Positions 17,629 to 27,135 are shown, counted from the stretch's first letter. The stretch is DNA of 64,000 nucleotides from Flagellimonas_A sp039592695 (GCF_039592695.1 NZ_JBBUTK010000001.1:558001-622000); one strand, 5' to 3'. Program-made: numbers and translations. The notes: generated by a model from the letters alone, not told the origin.

Positions 17629-18765
17629 ATGAAACAGTTTACAATCATACTATTGGCACTATGCTTTGTCATAAATATGGGGATGGCCCAGAGCGATGGC
17701 GAACGTAGGGCCGTTGCCGAGCTGCAAAAAGAATTGAAGATTGTTGAGGATCAAGAAAAAAAAGCGCTGAGAGCACAAATTGATAATATCAACAGCCTGC
17801 TGAACAATGGCGTTATTTCCCAAGAGGAGGCCAAGAAACTCAAGCTCAAGGCAGCGATGGCCAGTACACGTAAAATTGAACAGCGACAGGCCTCACTGCG
17901 CGAAAGTATTTTCTTTTTGGAAGAAAAGTTGAAAACGCCCCCCCGAAAAGATGAGGTGGAAATTTTCTTGGATGTGGACAATTACAGCAAAGAAACCGAG
18001 GGTATCATGATACAATCGCCCAGAACACGCGCCCAGTTATTTGAAAAGCCTGAACCAAAACCTATGCCGCAAAAAACAATTCCGGTTCAGCGTGGTGAGA
18101 TTAAGGCCCCCACCACTTTGGATGTGGTTTTCGCCCTGGGCCTCAACAATACGGTAAGTGAAGGCATCACCTGGCAGGCCATCGAAGATGAGGAGAATTA
18201 TGAATTCTACAGCTCTCGTTTTTGGGAAGTCGGACTTGCATTGAAAACCCCGCTATGGAAAAAAAATGGGTTCCGGTTAAAATACGGCATATCATACCAA
18301 CTCAATGAACTGGAACCGAACGGGAATCGCTTCTTTGGTGTGGCCGATGGGCGATCTGAGCTACAACAGTTTCCCAGAGCCTTGTCAGAATCACGCTTTT
18401 TGGTGCACAATCTGGTGCTGCCCGTCCACCTTGAGTTTGGTCCCACGAAACTGAAGACCAGACCCGATGGAACGACATACTATTCCGCCAGCAATCAATT
18501 TAAGATTGGCGTTGGGGGGTATATCGGATACAATTTAGATGCTGAACAGCAACTTGAATATCCCATTTTGTTCCGAAGGAGGATTTTTAACAAACTTGAA
18601 CGGATCGATGTGCCAAATATCAACCAGCAAATTTTCGGGTTGAGCGGCTATGTTGGTTTTGGGGCATTTTCCATTTATGGAAAGTATGACCTGAACACCA
18701 TTTTTGAGGATGACGACCTGAACAACGAGCAGTTTGTTTCAGTGGGCGTTCGTATCGATCTCTGA
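17629..18765 (+). CDS. Predicted outer-membrane protein with N-terminal coiled coil
   Basis: A 378-residue exported protein of unknown family. The signal peptide is about residues 1-20 (MKQFTIILLALCFVINMGMAQ). Residues about 25-105 are an alpha-helical, charged coiled-coil stretch (RAVAELQKELKIVEDQEKKALRAQI, EEAKKLKLKAAM). A proline-rich linker follows (KPEPKPMPQKT), and residues about 165-378 alternate hydrophobic and polar residues with aromatic girdles, ending in SVGVRIDL, as in small outer-membrane beta-barrels. It is transcribed in the same direction as the sigma operon, with a 174-base gap before it. Its function is unknown. Confidence 0.65.
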   Translation: MKQFTIILLALCFVINMGMAQSDGERRAVAELQKELKIVEDQEKKALRAQIDNINSLLNNGVISQEEAKKLKLKAAMASTRKIEQRQASLRESIFFLEEKLKTPPRKDEVEIFLDVDNYSKETEGIMIQSPRTRAQLFEKPEPKPMPQKTIPVQRGEIKAPTTLDVVFALGLNNTVSEGITWQAIEDEENYEFYSSRFWEVGLALKTPLWKKNGFRLKYGISYQLNELEPNGNRFFGVADGRSELQQFPRALSESRFLVHNLVLPVHLEFGPTKLKTRPDGTTYYSASNQFKIGVGGYIGYNLDAEQQLEYPILFRRRIFNKLERIDVPNINQQIFGLSGYVGFGAFSIYGKYDLNTIFEDDDLNNEQFVSVGVRIDL

Positions 18766-18825
18766 ATGAGGAAGGCATCCAGCAATGAAAAAAGAAATGT
18801 TTAAAATTAATTTTAAGTCTATACC

Positions 18826-19686
18826 ATGAAAACTATAGTTACCCTATTGGGAGTTTTGTTCTTCACAGTAACATTTTCCCAGCAAAATTCCGCAAAAAAT
18901 GATATTATTATGACCAATGACGGTCAGTTGTTACAAGTAAAGGTTGTGAAAGTGACCGAAGAAGCCATCAGTTTCAACTATCCGGGCGAGAGCGTTGTCA
19001 ATGAAATCCGGCCTGCAAAAATCAATAAAATTGTCTTTGCCAGCGGGCGAACCCAGAATTTTGGAGGAGGTGATACCACGCCCCAAAAATCATCGAACAA
19101 TGCCACGGTTTCTGAAGAACTGCTGCCCGAACAAGAATTCATTCCCGAAGCGCCCAACTACGAAGAGGGGCTTTTGGCCGTTGTGCCCATAGATTTTCAA
19201 CGAAACGGTGCGTATGATAAGAACTTGGCAAGTGCTGCAACAAAGTACATCATCGGCTTGATGGCCAACAAGGCATCTTCGCAAGGCATTCAGGTACAAC
19301 AGATGGGTACTGCAATTGAAAAACTCATCGACTCAGATTTCAATTATAGCAAACTCAAGAAGGCCACTCCTGAACAACTGCGCGGGGCACTTGGTGCCGA
19401 ATATTTGATGTACGTGACCATAAGCGAGAACGAAAAAGATGCGGCGGCCACTACGACGGACTTCGTTTCAGAAACATCACAGAACGGCACCCAGGTAGAG
19501 CGTAATGTGAATATCAGGCTTTACGGGGCAGTCAGTGAAGTGGAATCTTTTGAGGTGGATTTTTCTGAGAACGTGTTTGTGAGCAATACCACTGATGGGT
19601 CGAGCTTGCTCGCCAATGGCAAGTGGAAATCTTCATTGCGTTATCTTACAGAGCAACTATATGCGTCAAGGGCATTGGTGGACTAG
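18826..19686 (+). CDS. Secreted protein of unknown function
   Basis: A 286-residue exported protein with signal peptide (MKTIVTLLGVLFFTVTFSQQ). Near the N-terminus it has a repeated beta-strand motif of the kind seen in proteins of unknown function: IIMTNDGQLLQVKVVKVTEEAISFNYPGES, then NEIRPAKINKIVFASGR. A Ser/Thr-rich linker follows, then a mixed alpha/beta part with PEQLRGALGAEYLMYVTISE and NVNIRLYGAVSE, reminiscent of lipoproteins that assemble with outer-membrane proteins. It is the last of the four genes in this region and ends 13 bases from a convergent gene. No specific role can be assigned. Confidence 0.65.
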   Translation: MKTIVTLLGVLFFTVTFSQQNSAKNDIIMTNDGQLLQVKVVKVTEEAISFNYPGESVVNEIRPAKINKIVFASGRTQNFGGGDTTPQKSSNNATVSEELLPEQEFIPEAPNYEEGLLAVVPIDFQRNGAYDKNLASAATKYIIGLMANKASSQGIQVQQMGTAIEKLIDSDFNYSKLKKATPEQLRGALGAEYLMYVTISENEKDAAATTTDFVSETSQNGTQVERNVNIRLYGAVSEVESFEVDFSENVFVSNTTDGSSLLANGKWKSSLRYLTEQLYASRALVD

Positions 19687-19699
19687 TGCCGGTTTGGTC

Positions 19700-21160
19700 T
19701 CACTTTCTTGATGGGGTGTTTGTGGGTGGTCTATCGAATGCCATGGCGCAGTTGCTTATTTTTTGGATCAAACCTTTCAGATGGATTTGCGTGGTAAACG
19801 GATTCATCAACGAAGTACGCAGGTATAGCCTGTCACTTAGTTTAGTTTGAACAATATAAAATTCGCCATCATTCAACAGTTCTTGCCGAATTTTTGAATT
19901 CAACGAATTCAATTCTTGGTCGCTTCGACTTTTATTGACATATCGAAAGCACAGAATGTTTGACATTGGTTGTACGGCCAATTCAATATGATTGTTGGTC
20001 TTTAGCAAATCGGCAAAATCTTGTGCCAAGTCGTATTGGCGGGTCACAAATTCATCAAAAAGCCTTTCACCGTAATATTTCAGAAGGATGAACCAATGCA
20101 GGCTCATCATGGTCTTGGTGCATTCAAAGGTCTTTTTACCGCTTTGGTACCATTGGTCTTCCTCGGTATCATTGAGCAGATAGTCTGCCTTTTGGCTGAA
20201 TGTATGCTGTGCATGCCATCTGTTCTTAAAGAGTAGGGCAGTGGTGATAATGGGCATCAGCATCATTTTATGCCCATCGATGACTACGGAATCCGCTTCT
20301 TTGACGCCCTTGAGGAGGTGTTTGTATTTGTCGGAATAGACCGCCGCTCCGCCATGGGCCCCATCCACATGAAACCAGATTTTCTTTTTCCTCGCGAATT
20401 GCCCGATGGCTTCCAGATTGTCATAGGCCCCCGTTGCGGTGGAAGGTGCAGAGCCCACAATGGCAAAGATTTCAATGCCTTCGGATGTTGCTTTTTCATA
20501 ACAAGCATCCAATTGGGAAACATCCATAGCGAAATTTTCTGCAGCTGGTATTTTGATAATTCCCTTTTCGCCCAACCCCATGATTTTCGCGGCACGGTCA
20601 ATACAATAATGGGCTTCTTCACTGACCATGACCCCCAATGGTTTTGAGTGACCCTTGTTCCAAACGTCATGTTCGACAATGGCTTTTCGGGCGGAAAGCA
20701 ATGCCGTAAGGTTGGCCAACGTACCCCCAGAGGTCAAAAATCCTCCAGAAGTTGAATCATATCCGATTTTCTTGCAGATGCTGTCCGTGACGATACGCTC
20801 AATGGCCGATGGCGCCATGCCCATTTCGTAAACGGCCATACCATTGTTCAAAAAAGAACTTACCATGCCGGTCAGGGCGGTAATCGGTGCAGGGGCTGCC
20901 ACTTGGTGCCCCACATATTTAGGATGGTGGGTATGCGTGGTACGGTGTAGAACTTCTTTGAAAAAATCTTCTTTGTTGCCATTTTTTAAAAAATCAACCC
21001 AATAGCCAAGCTCATTTTCAGGAGTGTTCCATTCAATGGTTTTTTGATTTTTTCCGGTGGTGGTGTTCTTCAGATGGGTAGAAAGTTCTTCTGCCAATGA
21101 TTTGGCCAAGCTTTCAAAGGCATCAGCGGAATACAGTTCTTGAAAGATATGATCACCCAT
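19700..21160 (-). CDS. PLP-dependent group II decarboxylase
   Basis: A 486-residue cytoplasmic enzyme of fold type I, aromatic/glutamate decarboxylase (group II) family. Landmarks are the glycine-rich TSGGTLANLTALLSARK, the SEEAHYCIDRAAKIMG His motif, the HVDGAHGGAAVY Asp motif and the SVVIDGHKMMLMP Schiff-base lysine. The ATG at 21160 is the first one fitting the family; the upstream ATG at 21199 adds an implausible cysteine-rich peptide. It removes CO2 from an amino acid; candidates include L-2,4-diaminobutyrate, aspartate or aromatic amino acids, but the substrate is not evident. It lies beyond the fad-operon terminator, so has its own transcript. Confidence 0.8.
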   Translation of the reverse strand: MGDHIFQELYSADAFESLAKSLAEELSTHLKNTTTGKNQKTIEWNTPENELGYWVDFLKNGNKEDFFKEVLHRTTHTHHPKYVGHQVAAPAPITALTGMVSSFLNNGMAVYEMGMAPSAIERIVTDSICKKIGYDSTSGGFLTSGGTLANLTALLSARKAIVEHDVWNKGHSKPLGVMVSEEAHYCIDRAAKIMGLGEKGIIKIPAAENFAMDVSQLDACYEKATSEGIEIFAIVGSAPSTATGAYDNLEAIGQFARKKKIWFHVDGAHGGAAVYSDKYKHLLKGVKEADSVVIDGHKMMLMPIITTALLFKNRWHAQHTFSQKADYLLNDTEEDQWYQSGKKTFECTKTMMSLHWFILLKYYGERLFDEFVTRQYDLAQDFADLLKTNNHIELAVQPMSNILCFRYVNKSRSDQELNSLNSKIRQELLNDGEFYIVQTKLSDRLYLRTSLMNPFTTQIHLKGLIQKISNCAMAFDRPPTNTPSRK

Positions 21161-21200
21161 TGGGTAAAAATACGCTGTAGTGCATTCTGCACAAAACAAA

Positions 21201-21232
21201 AAACCGTCCTGACAGTATCGTCGGGACGGTTC
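21201..21232 (-). terminator. Intrinsic terminator of the beta-oxidation operon
   Basis: A strong hairpin with arms AACCGTCC and GGACGGTT (inner pairing extends the stem around a small loop), followed on the minus strand by a T-rich run. It lies just downstream of the acyl-CoA dehydrogenase stop and separates this operon from the decarboxylase gene. Confidence 0.8.
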
Positions 21233-21254
21233 TCACCAGAGGTGATTATTTGAA

Positions 21255-23066
21255 TTAGTCGAAGGTATAACCATTGTCAGCCGCAACCTTATCGGCAATT
21301 TGTGTGCGCAGTGCCACTACGTTGGGCTGGTTGGTATATTTTGTAAAGCGCTTGAGGCCCATGAGCATCATTTTTTGCTCGTCACCTTCCGCAAAAGAAA
21401 CAATGGCCTCTTTGCCCTTTTGATTGACAATGTCCACCGCGCGGTACAAATAGTATTTTGCCATGGCTATTTGAGCGGCTTGCGCATCCTCGCCAAAACG
21501 TTTGGCGTTTTTCTCTGTTCTTAAAATAGCGGATTCTGCCAAGTAAACTTGAATCAAGATGTCCGCTGCGGCCATCAACAGTTGTTGGTGTCGCTCAAGG
21601 GTATCCCCAAATTTTTGCACGGCACTGCCCGCAACCATCAAAAAGACTTTTTTCAACCGTTTGACCAAATCTTTTTCCTCGGCAAACAATTCTGAAAAAT
21701 CAGGGGTCTCAAAGGATGGAATGCCCATCAATTCTTCACCCACCGCCGTTGCTGGCCCCAATAGATCTACATGGCCCTTCATGGCCTTTTTGACCAACAT
21801 GCCCACGGCCAACATACGGTTGATTTCATTGGTGCCTTCGTAAATTCTAGAAATACGGGCATCGCGCCAAGCGGATTCCATGGGCGTATCTGCACTGAAG
21901 CCCATGCCACCAAAAATCTGGATGCCCTCGTCGGTGGTGTGCTGCACGTGTTCAGAAACGGCCACTTTTAAAATGGAACATTCGATGGCATATTCTTCAA
22001 CACCTTTGAGCTCGGCTTCTTGATGTGAATTACCTTCTGCTTCACGAATGGCGATTCTATCTTCAATATTTTTTGCTGCACGATAACAGGCCGCCTCATC
22101 TACATAGGCATTGGTCGCCATATCGGCCAGTTTCGCCTTGATGGCCCCAAAATTTATAATCGGTGTTTTAAACTGGATGCGCTCATTGGCATATTTGGCG
22201 GCTTCATTGATTACACGGCGTTGCGCCTCCAAACAGGCAGCGGCCAACTTGATTCGGCCCACATTCAAGGCGTTCATGGCGATTTTAAAGCCATTGCCCC
22301 TTTCAGAGAGCATATTTTCCACAGGCACTTTCGTGTTATTGAAGAATACTTGTCGGGTAGAGGAGGAGTGGATGCCCAGTTTTTTCTCTTCCGGATTCAT
22401 CGAGATGCCATTGTCAGGGTTATTTTCGACAATAAAACCGGTAATATTTTTGTCATTTTCGATTCGGGCAAAAACAATGAACAGGTTGCAGAATCCTGCA
22501 TTGGAAATCCACATTTTTTGTCCGGTGATGCTGTAATATTTTCCATCCTCAGAAAGTACGGCCTTGGTCTTTCCTGAGTTGGCATCAGAGCCAGCACCGG
22601 GCTCGGTGAGGCAATACGCTCCAAACCATTCACCGGAAGCCAATTTGGGCACATACTTTTGTTTCTGCTCTTCAGTGCCGTACAACGTAATCGGCATGGT
22701 ACCAATACCGGTGTGTGCCCCAAAAGCAGTACTGAATGAACCTGTGGCACCGGAGATATAATCACAGACCAACATCGTGGATACAAAGCCCATGCCCATA
22801 CCCTCATATTTTTCGGGTACGGCAATGCTCAACAGGCCAAGTTCACCTGCTTCACGCATACATTCTTCGGTGTAAGCGTAATCTTTTTGCTCAAAGCGTT
22901 CCCAATGGGCCCAAAGTTTACGGTCGACAAATTCTTTAGTGCTTTCGCGCATCATACGCTGTTCCTCATTCAAATCCTCAAGGGTAAAGACGTCCTCACA
23001 ATCGGTTTCCTTGACCAAGAATTGGCCTCCCCGCAGTATTTCTTTGTTCATAGTTTCGGTGCTCAT
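21255..23066 (-). CDS. Acyl-CoA dehydrogenase (FadE/ACAD9-type, long form)
   Basis: A 603-residue flavoprotein catalysing the first oxidation of fatty-acyl-CoA. It has the N-terminal helices, the FAD motifs YCLTEPGAGSDANSGKTKA and MWISNAGF, the C-terminal QIFGGMGFSADTPMESAWRDARISRIYEGTNEINR with the catalytic Glu in YEGTNE, and an extra C-terminal domain of about 180 residues (LLGPATAVGEELMGIP onward) as in VLCAD/ACAD9. This is about 200 residues longer than short-chain family members. It is the last gene of the fad operon, 19 bases after the thiolase. Confidence 0.92.
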   Translation of the reverse strand: MSTETMNKEILRGGQFLVKETDCEDVFTLEDLNEEQRMMRESTKEFVDRKLWAHWERFEQKDYAYTEECMREAGELGLLSIAVPEKYEGMGMGFVSTMLVCDYISGATGSFSTAFGAHTGIGTMPITLYGTEEQKQKYVPKLASGEWFGAYCLTEPGAGSDANSGKTKAVLSEDGKYYSITGQKMWISNAGFCNLFIVFARIENDKNITGFIVENNPDNGISMNPEEKKLGIHSSSTRQVFFNNTKVPVENMLSERGNGFKIAMNALNVGRIKLAAACLEAQRRVINEAAKYANERIQFKTPIINFGAIKAKLADMATNAYVDEAACYRAAKNIEDRIAIREAEGNSHQEAELKGVEEYAIECSILKVAVSEHVQHTTDEGIQIFGGMGFSADTPMESAWRDARISRIYEGTNEINRMLAVGMLVKKAMKGHVDLLGPATAVGEELMGIPSFETPDFSELFAEEKDLVKRLKKVFLMVAGSAVQKFGDTLERHQQLLMAAADILIQVYLAESAILRTEKNAKRFGEDAQAAQIAMAKYYLYRAVDIVNQKGKEAIVSFAEGDEQKMMLMGLKRFTKYTNQPNVVALRTQIADKVAADNGYTFD

Positions 23067-23085
23067 AACAATATTCTTTCGATGG

Positions 23086-24276
23086 TTAATTCAAAAATTC
23101 AAAAATCCCGGCGGCTCCCTGTCCTGTTCCCACGCACATGGTGACCAAGCCGTGTTTGCCCTGCATGTTTCTTTTGCGCATTTCGTCAAACAGTTGCACC
23201 GATAACTTTGCCCCGGTGCAGCCCAATGGATGCCCCAATGCTATGGCGCCACCATTGACATTGACAATGTCTTTGTTCAAGCCCAATTCGCGAATTACCG
23301 CCAACGATTGGGATGCAAAGGCCTCGTTCAGTTCTATCAACTCAAGGTCATTTTGTTTCAGATCGGTTTGTTTCAATGCTTTCGGCACTGCCGCAATCGG
23401 ACCAATGCCCATAATCCGTGGTTCTACCCCTGCAGCTGCGTAGCTGACCAATCGAGCCACAGGCTCTAGATTCAGTTCTTTGACCATGGCCTCACTCATG
23501 ACCATAACAAACGCTGCCCCATCACTTGTCTGTGATGAATTACCTGCGGTCACGCTGCCGTTGGCAGCAAATACGGGCCGCAGTTTTGCCAACGCTTCCA
23601 ACGAAGTATCTTTTCGCGGACCTTCATCTTTGGTCACTGTATATGTTTTAGTGGATTTTTTTCCGTTGTCATCTACAAAGGTCTGCTCCACTTCGATGGG
23701 GACTATCTGATCTTGAAAACGATCTTCAGCCTGCGCCTTCAACGCCTTTTGATGGGAATTGAAGGCAAATTCGTCTTGGTCTTCGCGCGACACCTTGTAT
23801 TCTTGTGCCACGGCCTCAGCGGTGTTTCCCATGCCCCAGTAATAATCCTCGTGTCCGGATTTGACCAAATCATAGTTCAGCTCCGTTTTGAATCCGGTCA
23901 TGGGCACTGAGCTCATACTCTCAACGCCACCTGCGATGATGCAATCTGCCATTCCCGTTTGAATCTTTGCCGTGGCGATACCGATGGTTTCCAATCCAGA
24001 GGAACAAAAACGGTTGACCGTGACACCTGGTACATCCACAATATCCAATCCCATCAACGAAATCAAACGGGCCATGTTCAACCCTTGTGATCCTTCGGGC
24101 ATGGCATTGCCTACGATCACGTCATCAATTCTTTTTTTGTCAAAATCGGGTAACTGGCCCACTAAGTGCTCAATGGTTTCAGCCGCCATTTCATCTGCCC
24201 GCTTGAATCGAAATGTCCCTTTGGGCGCCTTGCCGACGGCTGTTCTATATCCTTTGACTATGTATGCGTCTCTCAT
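23086..24276 (-). CDS. Acetyl-CoA acyltransferase (thiolase, FadA-like)
   Basis: A 396-residue thiolase cleaving 3-ketoacyl-CoA. The acylated Cys is in NRFCSSGLETIG, the His in GGAIALGHPLGCTGAK and the second Cys in CVGTGQGAAGIFE, all intact. In the operon it lies between the four-helix-bundle gene and the acyl-CoA dehydrogenase. Length and motifs fit degradative thiolase of beta-oxidation rather than the biosynthetic type. Confidence 0.93.
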   Translation of the reverse strand: MRDAYIVKGYRTAVGKAPKGTFRFKRADEMAAETIEHLVGQLPDFDKKRIDDVIVGNAMPEGSQGLNMARLISLMGLDIVDVPGVTVNRFCSSGLETIGIATAKIQTGMADCIIAGGVESMSSVPMTGFKTELNYDLVKSGHEDYYWGMGNTAEAVAQEYKVSREDQDEFAFNSHQKALKAQAEDRFQDQIVPIEVEQTFVDDNGKKSTKTYTVTKDEGPRKDTSLEALAKLRPVFAANGSVTAGNSSQTSDGAAFVMVMSEAMVKELNLEPVARLVSYAAAGVEPRIMGIGPIAAVPKALKQTDLKQNDLELIELNEAFASQSLAVIRELGLNKDIVNVNGGAIALGHPLGCTGAKLSVQLFDEMRKRNMQGKHGLVTMCVGTGQGAAGIFEFLN

Positions 24277-24324
24277 TGTTCTAGATATTAGATTTTAGAC
24301 GTGAGACATTAGATGAATGTCTTC
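24277..24324. repeat. Degenerate repeat flank of the four-helix-bundle gene (left)
   Basis: This stretch contains AGATATTAGATT, TTAGACGTGAGACATTAGA and related degenerate ATTAGA/GTGAGACAT units. The right flank (24679-24720) carries the same units in inverted orientation (for example AATCTAATATCTTAAATCTCATGTCTCACATCT read across 20-base pieces). Such flanks are typical of dispersed four-helix-bundle genes. Confidence 0.6.
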
Positions 24325-24678
24325 TCACTTTGAAAACTTTTTGATTAATGAATAATTAATTTTTTGGACTTCTATAAGGCGGTCAATAATTGGATTGACT
24401 TGATTTTCTTTCACCAGTTCTAATCTATGTGAGAGGAAGAGTTGTGTCAATAATTCATTGAAGGAGCCACTTGCGATACCCAGAAAATTTTTAAACTCTC
24501 CATCTGTATTTCTCCCTGCTCCCTCGGCGATATTTGAAGGAACTGAAACGGTACTTCTTCTCATTTGACTCGTGAGACCATATTTTTCTTCTTTTGGGAA
24601 GTTGGCGGAAAGTCTGTAGACATCTTCCGTGACATCCATGGCTTTTTGCCAAATGATAAGCTCTTGTAAATTATGCAT
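24325..24678 (-). CDS. Four-helix-bundle protein (23S rRNA IVS family)
   Basis: A 117-residue all-helical protein of the four-helix-bundle (S23/avd-like) family. Signatures are the start LQELIIWQKAMDV, YGLTSQMRRSTVSVPSNIAEG, then GEFKNFLGIASGSFNELLTQL. Homologues occur inside 23S rRNA intervening sequences and beside diversity-generating retroelements, but most are dispersed single genes of unknown function. Here it sits between the fadN-like and thiolase genes, an unusual place in an otherwise conserved beta-oxidation operon. Both flanks carry degenerate repeats, suggesting it was inserted as a unit. Confidence 0.85.
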   Translation of the reverse strand: MHNLQELIIWQKAMDVTEDVYRLSANFPKEEKYGLTSQMRRSTVSVPSNIAEGAGRNTDGEFKNFLGIASGSFNELLTQLFLSHRLELVKENQVNPIIDRLIEVQKINYSLIKKFSK

Positions 24679-24720
24679 AATCTAATATCTTAAATCTCAT
24701 GTCTCACATCTCTGCGAAAC
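24679..24720. repeat. Degenerate repeat flank of the four-helix-bundle gene (right)
   Basis: Repeat units match the left flank in inverted orientation: AATCTAATATCTTAA and TCTCATGTCTCACATCT. It lies between the fadN-like stop and the four-helix-bundle start. Confidence 0.6.
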
Positions 24721-27126
24721 TCAGTTTCGCAATGGTTTCCCTGTCTTGAGCATGTGCTGAATGCGCTCCAATGTTTTTCTTTCGGTACAGAGCGATAAGA
24801 ATGCCTCGCGTTCCAAATCCAATAGATACTGTTCTGAGACATAATTGGGTTCCGATAAATCACCGCCTGCCATCACATAGGCGAGCTTGTTCGCAATCTT
24901 TTTATCGTGTTCGCTGATGTAATTGCTGGCCTCCATTGAATCCGTTCCCACCAAGAACATGCCCAGAGCTTGTTTGCCCAATACTTTGACATCTTTACGC
25001 TTAGGTGGTTTTGTATACCCAGATTCAGCCATCAATTTTGCATGGGCCTTCGCTGTCGCTATCTGTCTGTCTTTGTTGACCACCACAACATCTTTTCCTT
25101 TTTGGAGGATGCCCAAGTCATAGGCTTCATAAGCTGATGTGGACACTTTTGCCATGCCGATGGTCAAGAAGTACTCTTGCAGTACATTTAGTTCAACATC
25201 CCCTTTGCGGAAGGAGTCAGATGCTCTAAGTGCAAATTCTTTGGAACCGCCGCCGCCCGGAATCACGCCAACCCCAAACTCGACCAAACCAATGTAGGTT
25301 TCGGCAGCAGCCACAACTTTATCAGCGTGCAGCGACAATTCACAGCCACCACCCAAGCACATGCCGTGCGGAGCGGAAATTGTCGGGATGGATGAGTACC
25401 GCATGCGCATCATGGTATCTTGAAACATTTTGACCGCCATGTTCAACTCGTCATATTCCTGTTCCACGGCCATCATAAAGATCATACCGATATTGGCACC
25501 TACGGAGAAGTTGGCGGCTTGGTTGCCAACGACCAATCCTTGAAAATCTTTTTCTGCCATGTCGATGGCCTTGTTCAAGCCTGCCAGAACATCACCGCCA
25601 ATGGTGTTCATCTTCGATTGGAACTCAACATTGAGTATACCATCGCCCAAATCTTCAACAACAACCCCTGAGTTTTTGAACACCTCGTTGGATTTTCGGA
25701 TGTTGTCTAAAATGATAAAGGCATCCTGACCGGGCACTTTGACCATTTCTTTTTTGGGAATGTCGTAGAAATAAGTGGCCCCATCTTTTACGGTGTAGAA
25801 GGAATCGATTCCCGCAGCTTGCATTTCGCCCACCCATGGGGCTGCCTTTTGCCTTTCAGCCTTAATGAACTCCAAGCCTTTTTCCAATCCAACGGCATCC
25901 CAAATCTGAAAGGGCCCATGCTCCCAACCGAATCCCGCTTTCATGGCGTCATCGATTTTATAAAGTTCATCGGTGATTTCGGGGATACGATGCGAAACGT
26001 AGGCGAACAATTGCCCAAGAGTCTTTCGATAGAACTCGCCCGCTTTGTCCTTTCCACCAACGAGCACTTCAAAACGGTCAACAACTTTGTCGATGGTTTT
26101 GGTCAACTCCAGTGTGGCGAACTTGGCGCTCTTTTTCGAGCGATAATCCATCGAATCCAAATCCAACGTCAGGATTTCGCTCTTGTCTTTAGCGCCCTTA
26201 ACTTTTTTGTAAAAACCATGTCCAGTTTTGCTTCCGAGCCACTTATTCTCCATCATGGTATCGATGAAATCGGGCAACTTGAACAGTTCATGGCGCTCAT
26301 CATCGGGGCAGTTTTCATAAATGCCATTGGCGACATGCACGAGCGTGTCCAATCCGACAACATCAACCGTTCTAAAGGTTGCCGATTTAGGCCGACCAAT
26401 TACGGGTCCGGTCAATTTATCAACTTCTTCAACGGTCATGCCCATGTCTTTTACTGTATGAAAGAGGCTCATGATGCTGAAAATACCGATACGGTTTCCG
26501 ATAAAAGCGGGAGTGTCTTTGGCGACCACTGAAGTTTTTCCAAGAAATTTCTCTCCGTAACCGTTCAAGAACTCTAAAACATCTTCTGAAGTCTTGGGTC
26601 CAGGAATGATTTCAAACAACTTTAGATAGCGCGCGGGATTAAAGAAATGTGTGCCGCAGAAGTGTTTTTGAAAATCATCACTTCTTCCCTCACTCATAAA
26701 TTTTATGGGAATGCCTGATGTATTTGAAGTGATCAATGTACCGGGCGTACGGTGTTTCTCTAAATTCTCAAAAACCTGTTTTTTGATGTCCAACCGTTCA
26801 ACAACAACTTCGATGATCCAATCGACGTTTTTCACTTTAGAAATATCATCTTCTAAATTACCTGTGGTGATACGGTCGGCAAATTTTTGATGGTATATTG
26901 GAGATGGCTTTGATTTCAGTGCCGTGGCCAGTGAATCATTCACCAAGCGGTTTCGAACGACCTTGTCTTCTAGGGTCAGCCCCTTTGCCTTTTCTTTTTC
27001 GGTTAGTTCACGGGGAACGATGTCCAATAATAATACCTCAACCCCGATATTGGCAAAATGGCAGGCTATGCCACTGCCCATGATTCCAGAGCCTATGACG
27101 GCAACTTTATTGATATGCCTTTTCAT
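24721..27126 (-). CDS. 3-hydroxyacyl-CoA dehydrogenase / enoyl-CoA hydratase (FadN-like)
   Basis: An 801-residue bifunctional beta-oxidation enzyme with the dehydrogenase first and hydratase second, as in Bacillus FadN and the reverse of FadB. Residues about 5-400 bind NAD (GSGIMGSGIACHFANIG) and carry the dehydrogenase helices (FFNPARYLKLFEIIPG); the crotonase domain, about 480-770, shows HGMCLGGGCELSLHADKVVAAAE and EFGVGVIPGGGGSKEFALR. It catalyses hydration of enoyl-CoA and NAD-dependent oxidation of the product. It begins 9 bases after marR and is the second gene of the operon. Confidence 0.92.
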   Translation of the reverse strand: MKRHINKVAVIGSGIMGSGIACHFANIGVEVLLLDIVPRELTEKEKAKGLTLEDKVVRNRLVNDSLATALKSKPSPIYHQKFADRITTGNLEDDISKVKNVDWIIEVVVERLDIKKQVFENLEKHRTPGTLITSNTSGIPIKFMSEGRSDDFQKHFCGTHFFNPARYLKLFEIIPGPKTSEDVLEFLNGYGEKFLGKTSVVAKDTPAFIGNRIGIFSIMSLFHTVKDMGMTVEEVDKLTGPVIGRPKSATFRTVDVVGLDTLVHVANGIYENCPDDERHELFKLPDFIDTMMENKWLGSKTGHGFYKKVKGAKDKSEILTLDLDSMDYRSKKSAKFATLELTKTIDKVVDRFEVLVGGKDKAGEFYRKTLGQLFAYVSHRIPEITDELYKIDDAMKAGFGWEHGPFQIWDAVGLEKGLEFIKAERQKAAPWVGEMQAAGIDSFYTVKDGATYFYDIPKKEMVKVPGQDAFIILDNIRKSNEVFKNSGVVVEDLGDGILNVEFQSKMNTIGGDVLAGLNKAIDMAEKDFQGLVVGNQAANFSVGANIGMIFMMAVEQEYDELNMAVKMFQDTMMRMRYSSIPTISAPHGMCLGGGCELSLHADKVVAAAETYIGLVEFGVGVIPGGGGSKEFALRASDSFRKGDVELNVLQEYFLTIGMAKVSTSAYEAYDLGILQKGKDVVVVNKDRQIATAKAHAKLMAESGYTKPPKRKDVKVLGKQALGMFLVGTDSMEASNYISEHDKKIANKLAYVMAGGDLSEPNYVSEQYLLDLEREAFLSLCTERKTLERIQHMLKTGKPLRN

Positions 27127-27135
27127 GTGTTTGGG

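Noticed and set aside
16218..19686. Secretion or phage-like module
   Set aside because: No structural, integrase or secretion-system motif is visible; an ECF regulatory locus explains the genes better.
24325..24678. Diversity-generating retroelement accessory gene
   Set aside because: The four-helix-bundle family includes avd, but no reverse transcriptase or template/variable repeat pair is in the window.
25819..26532. Plus-strand ORF of 237 codons
   Set aside because: It is antisense to the conserved fadN-like gene and has no protein-like features.
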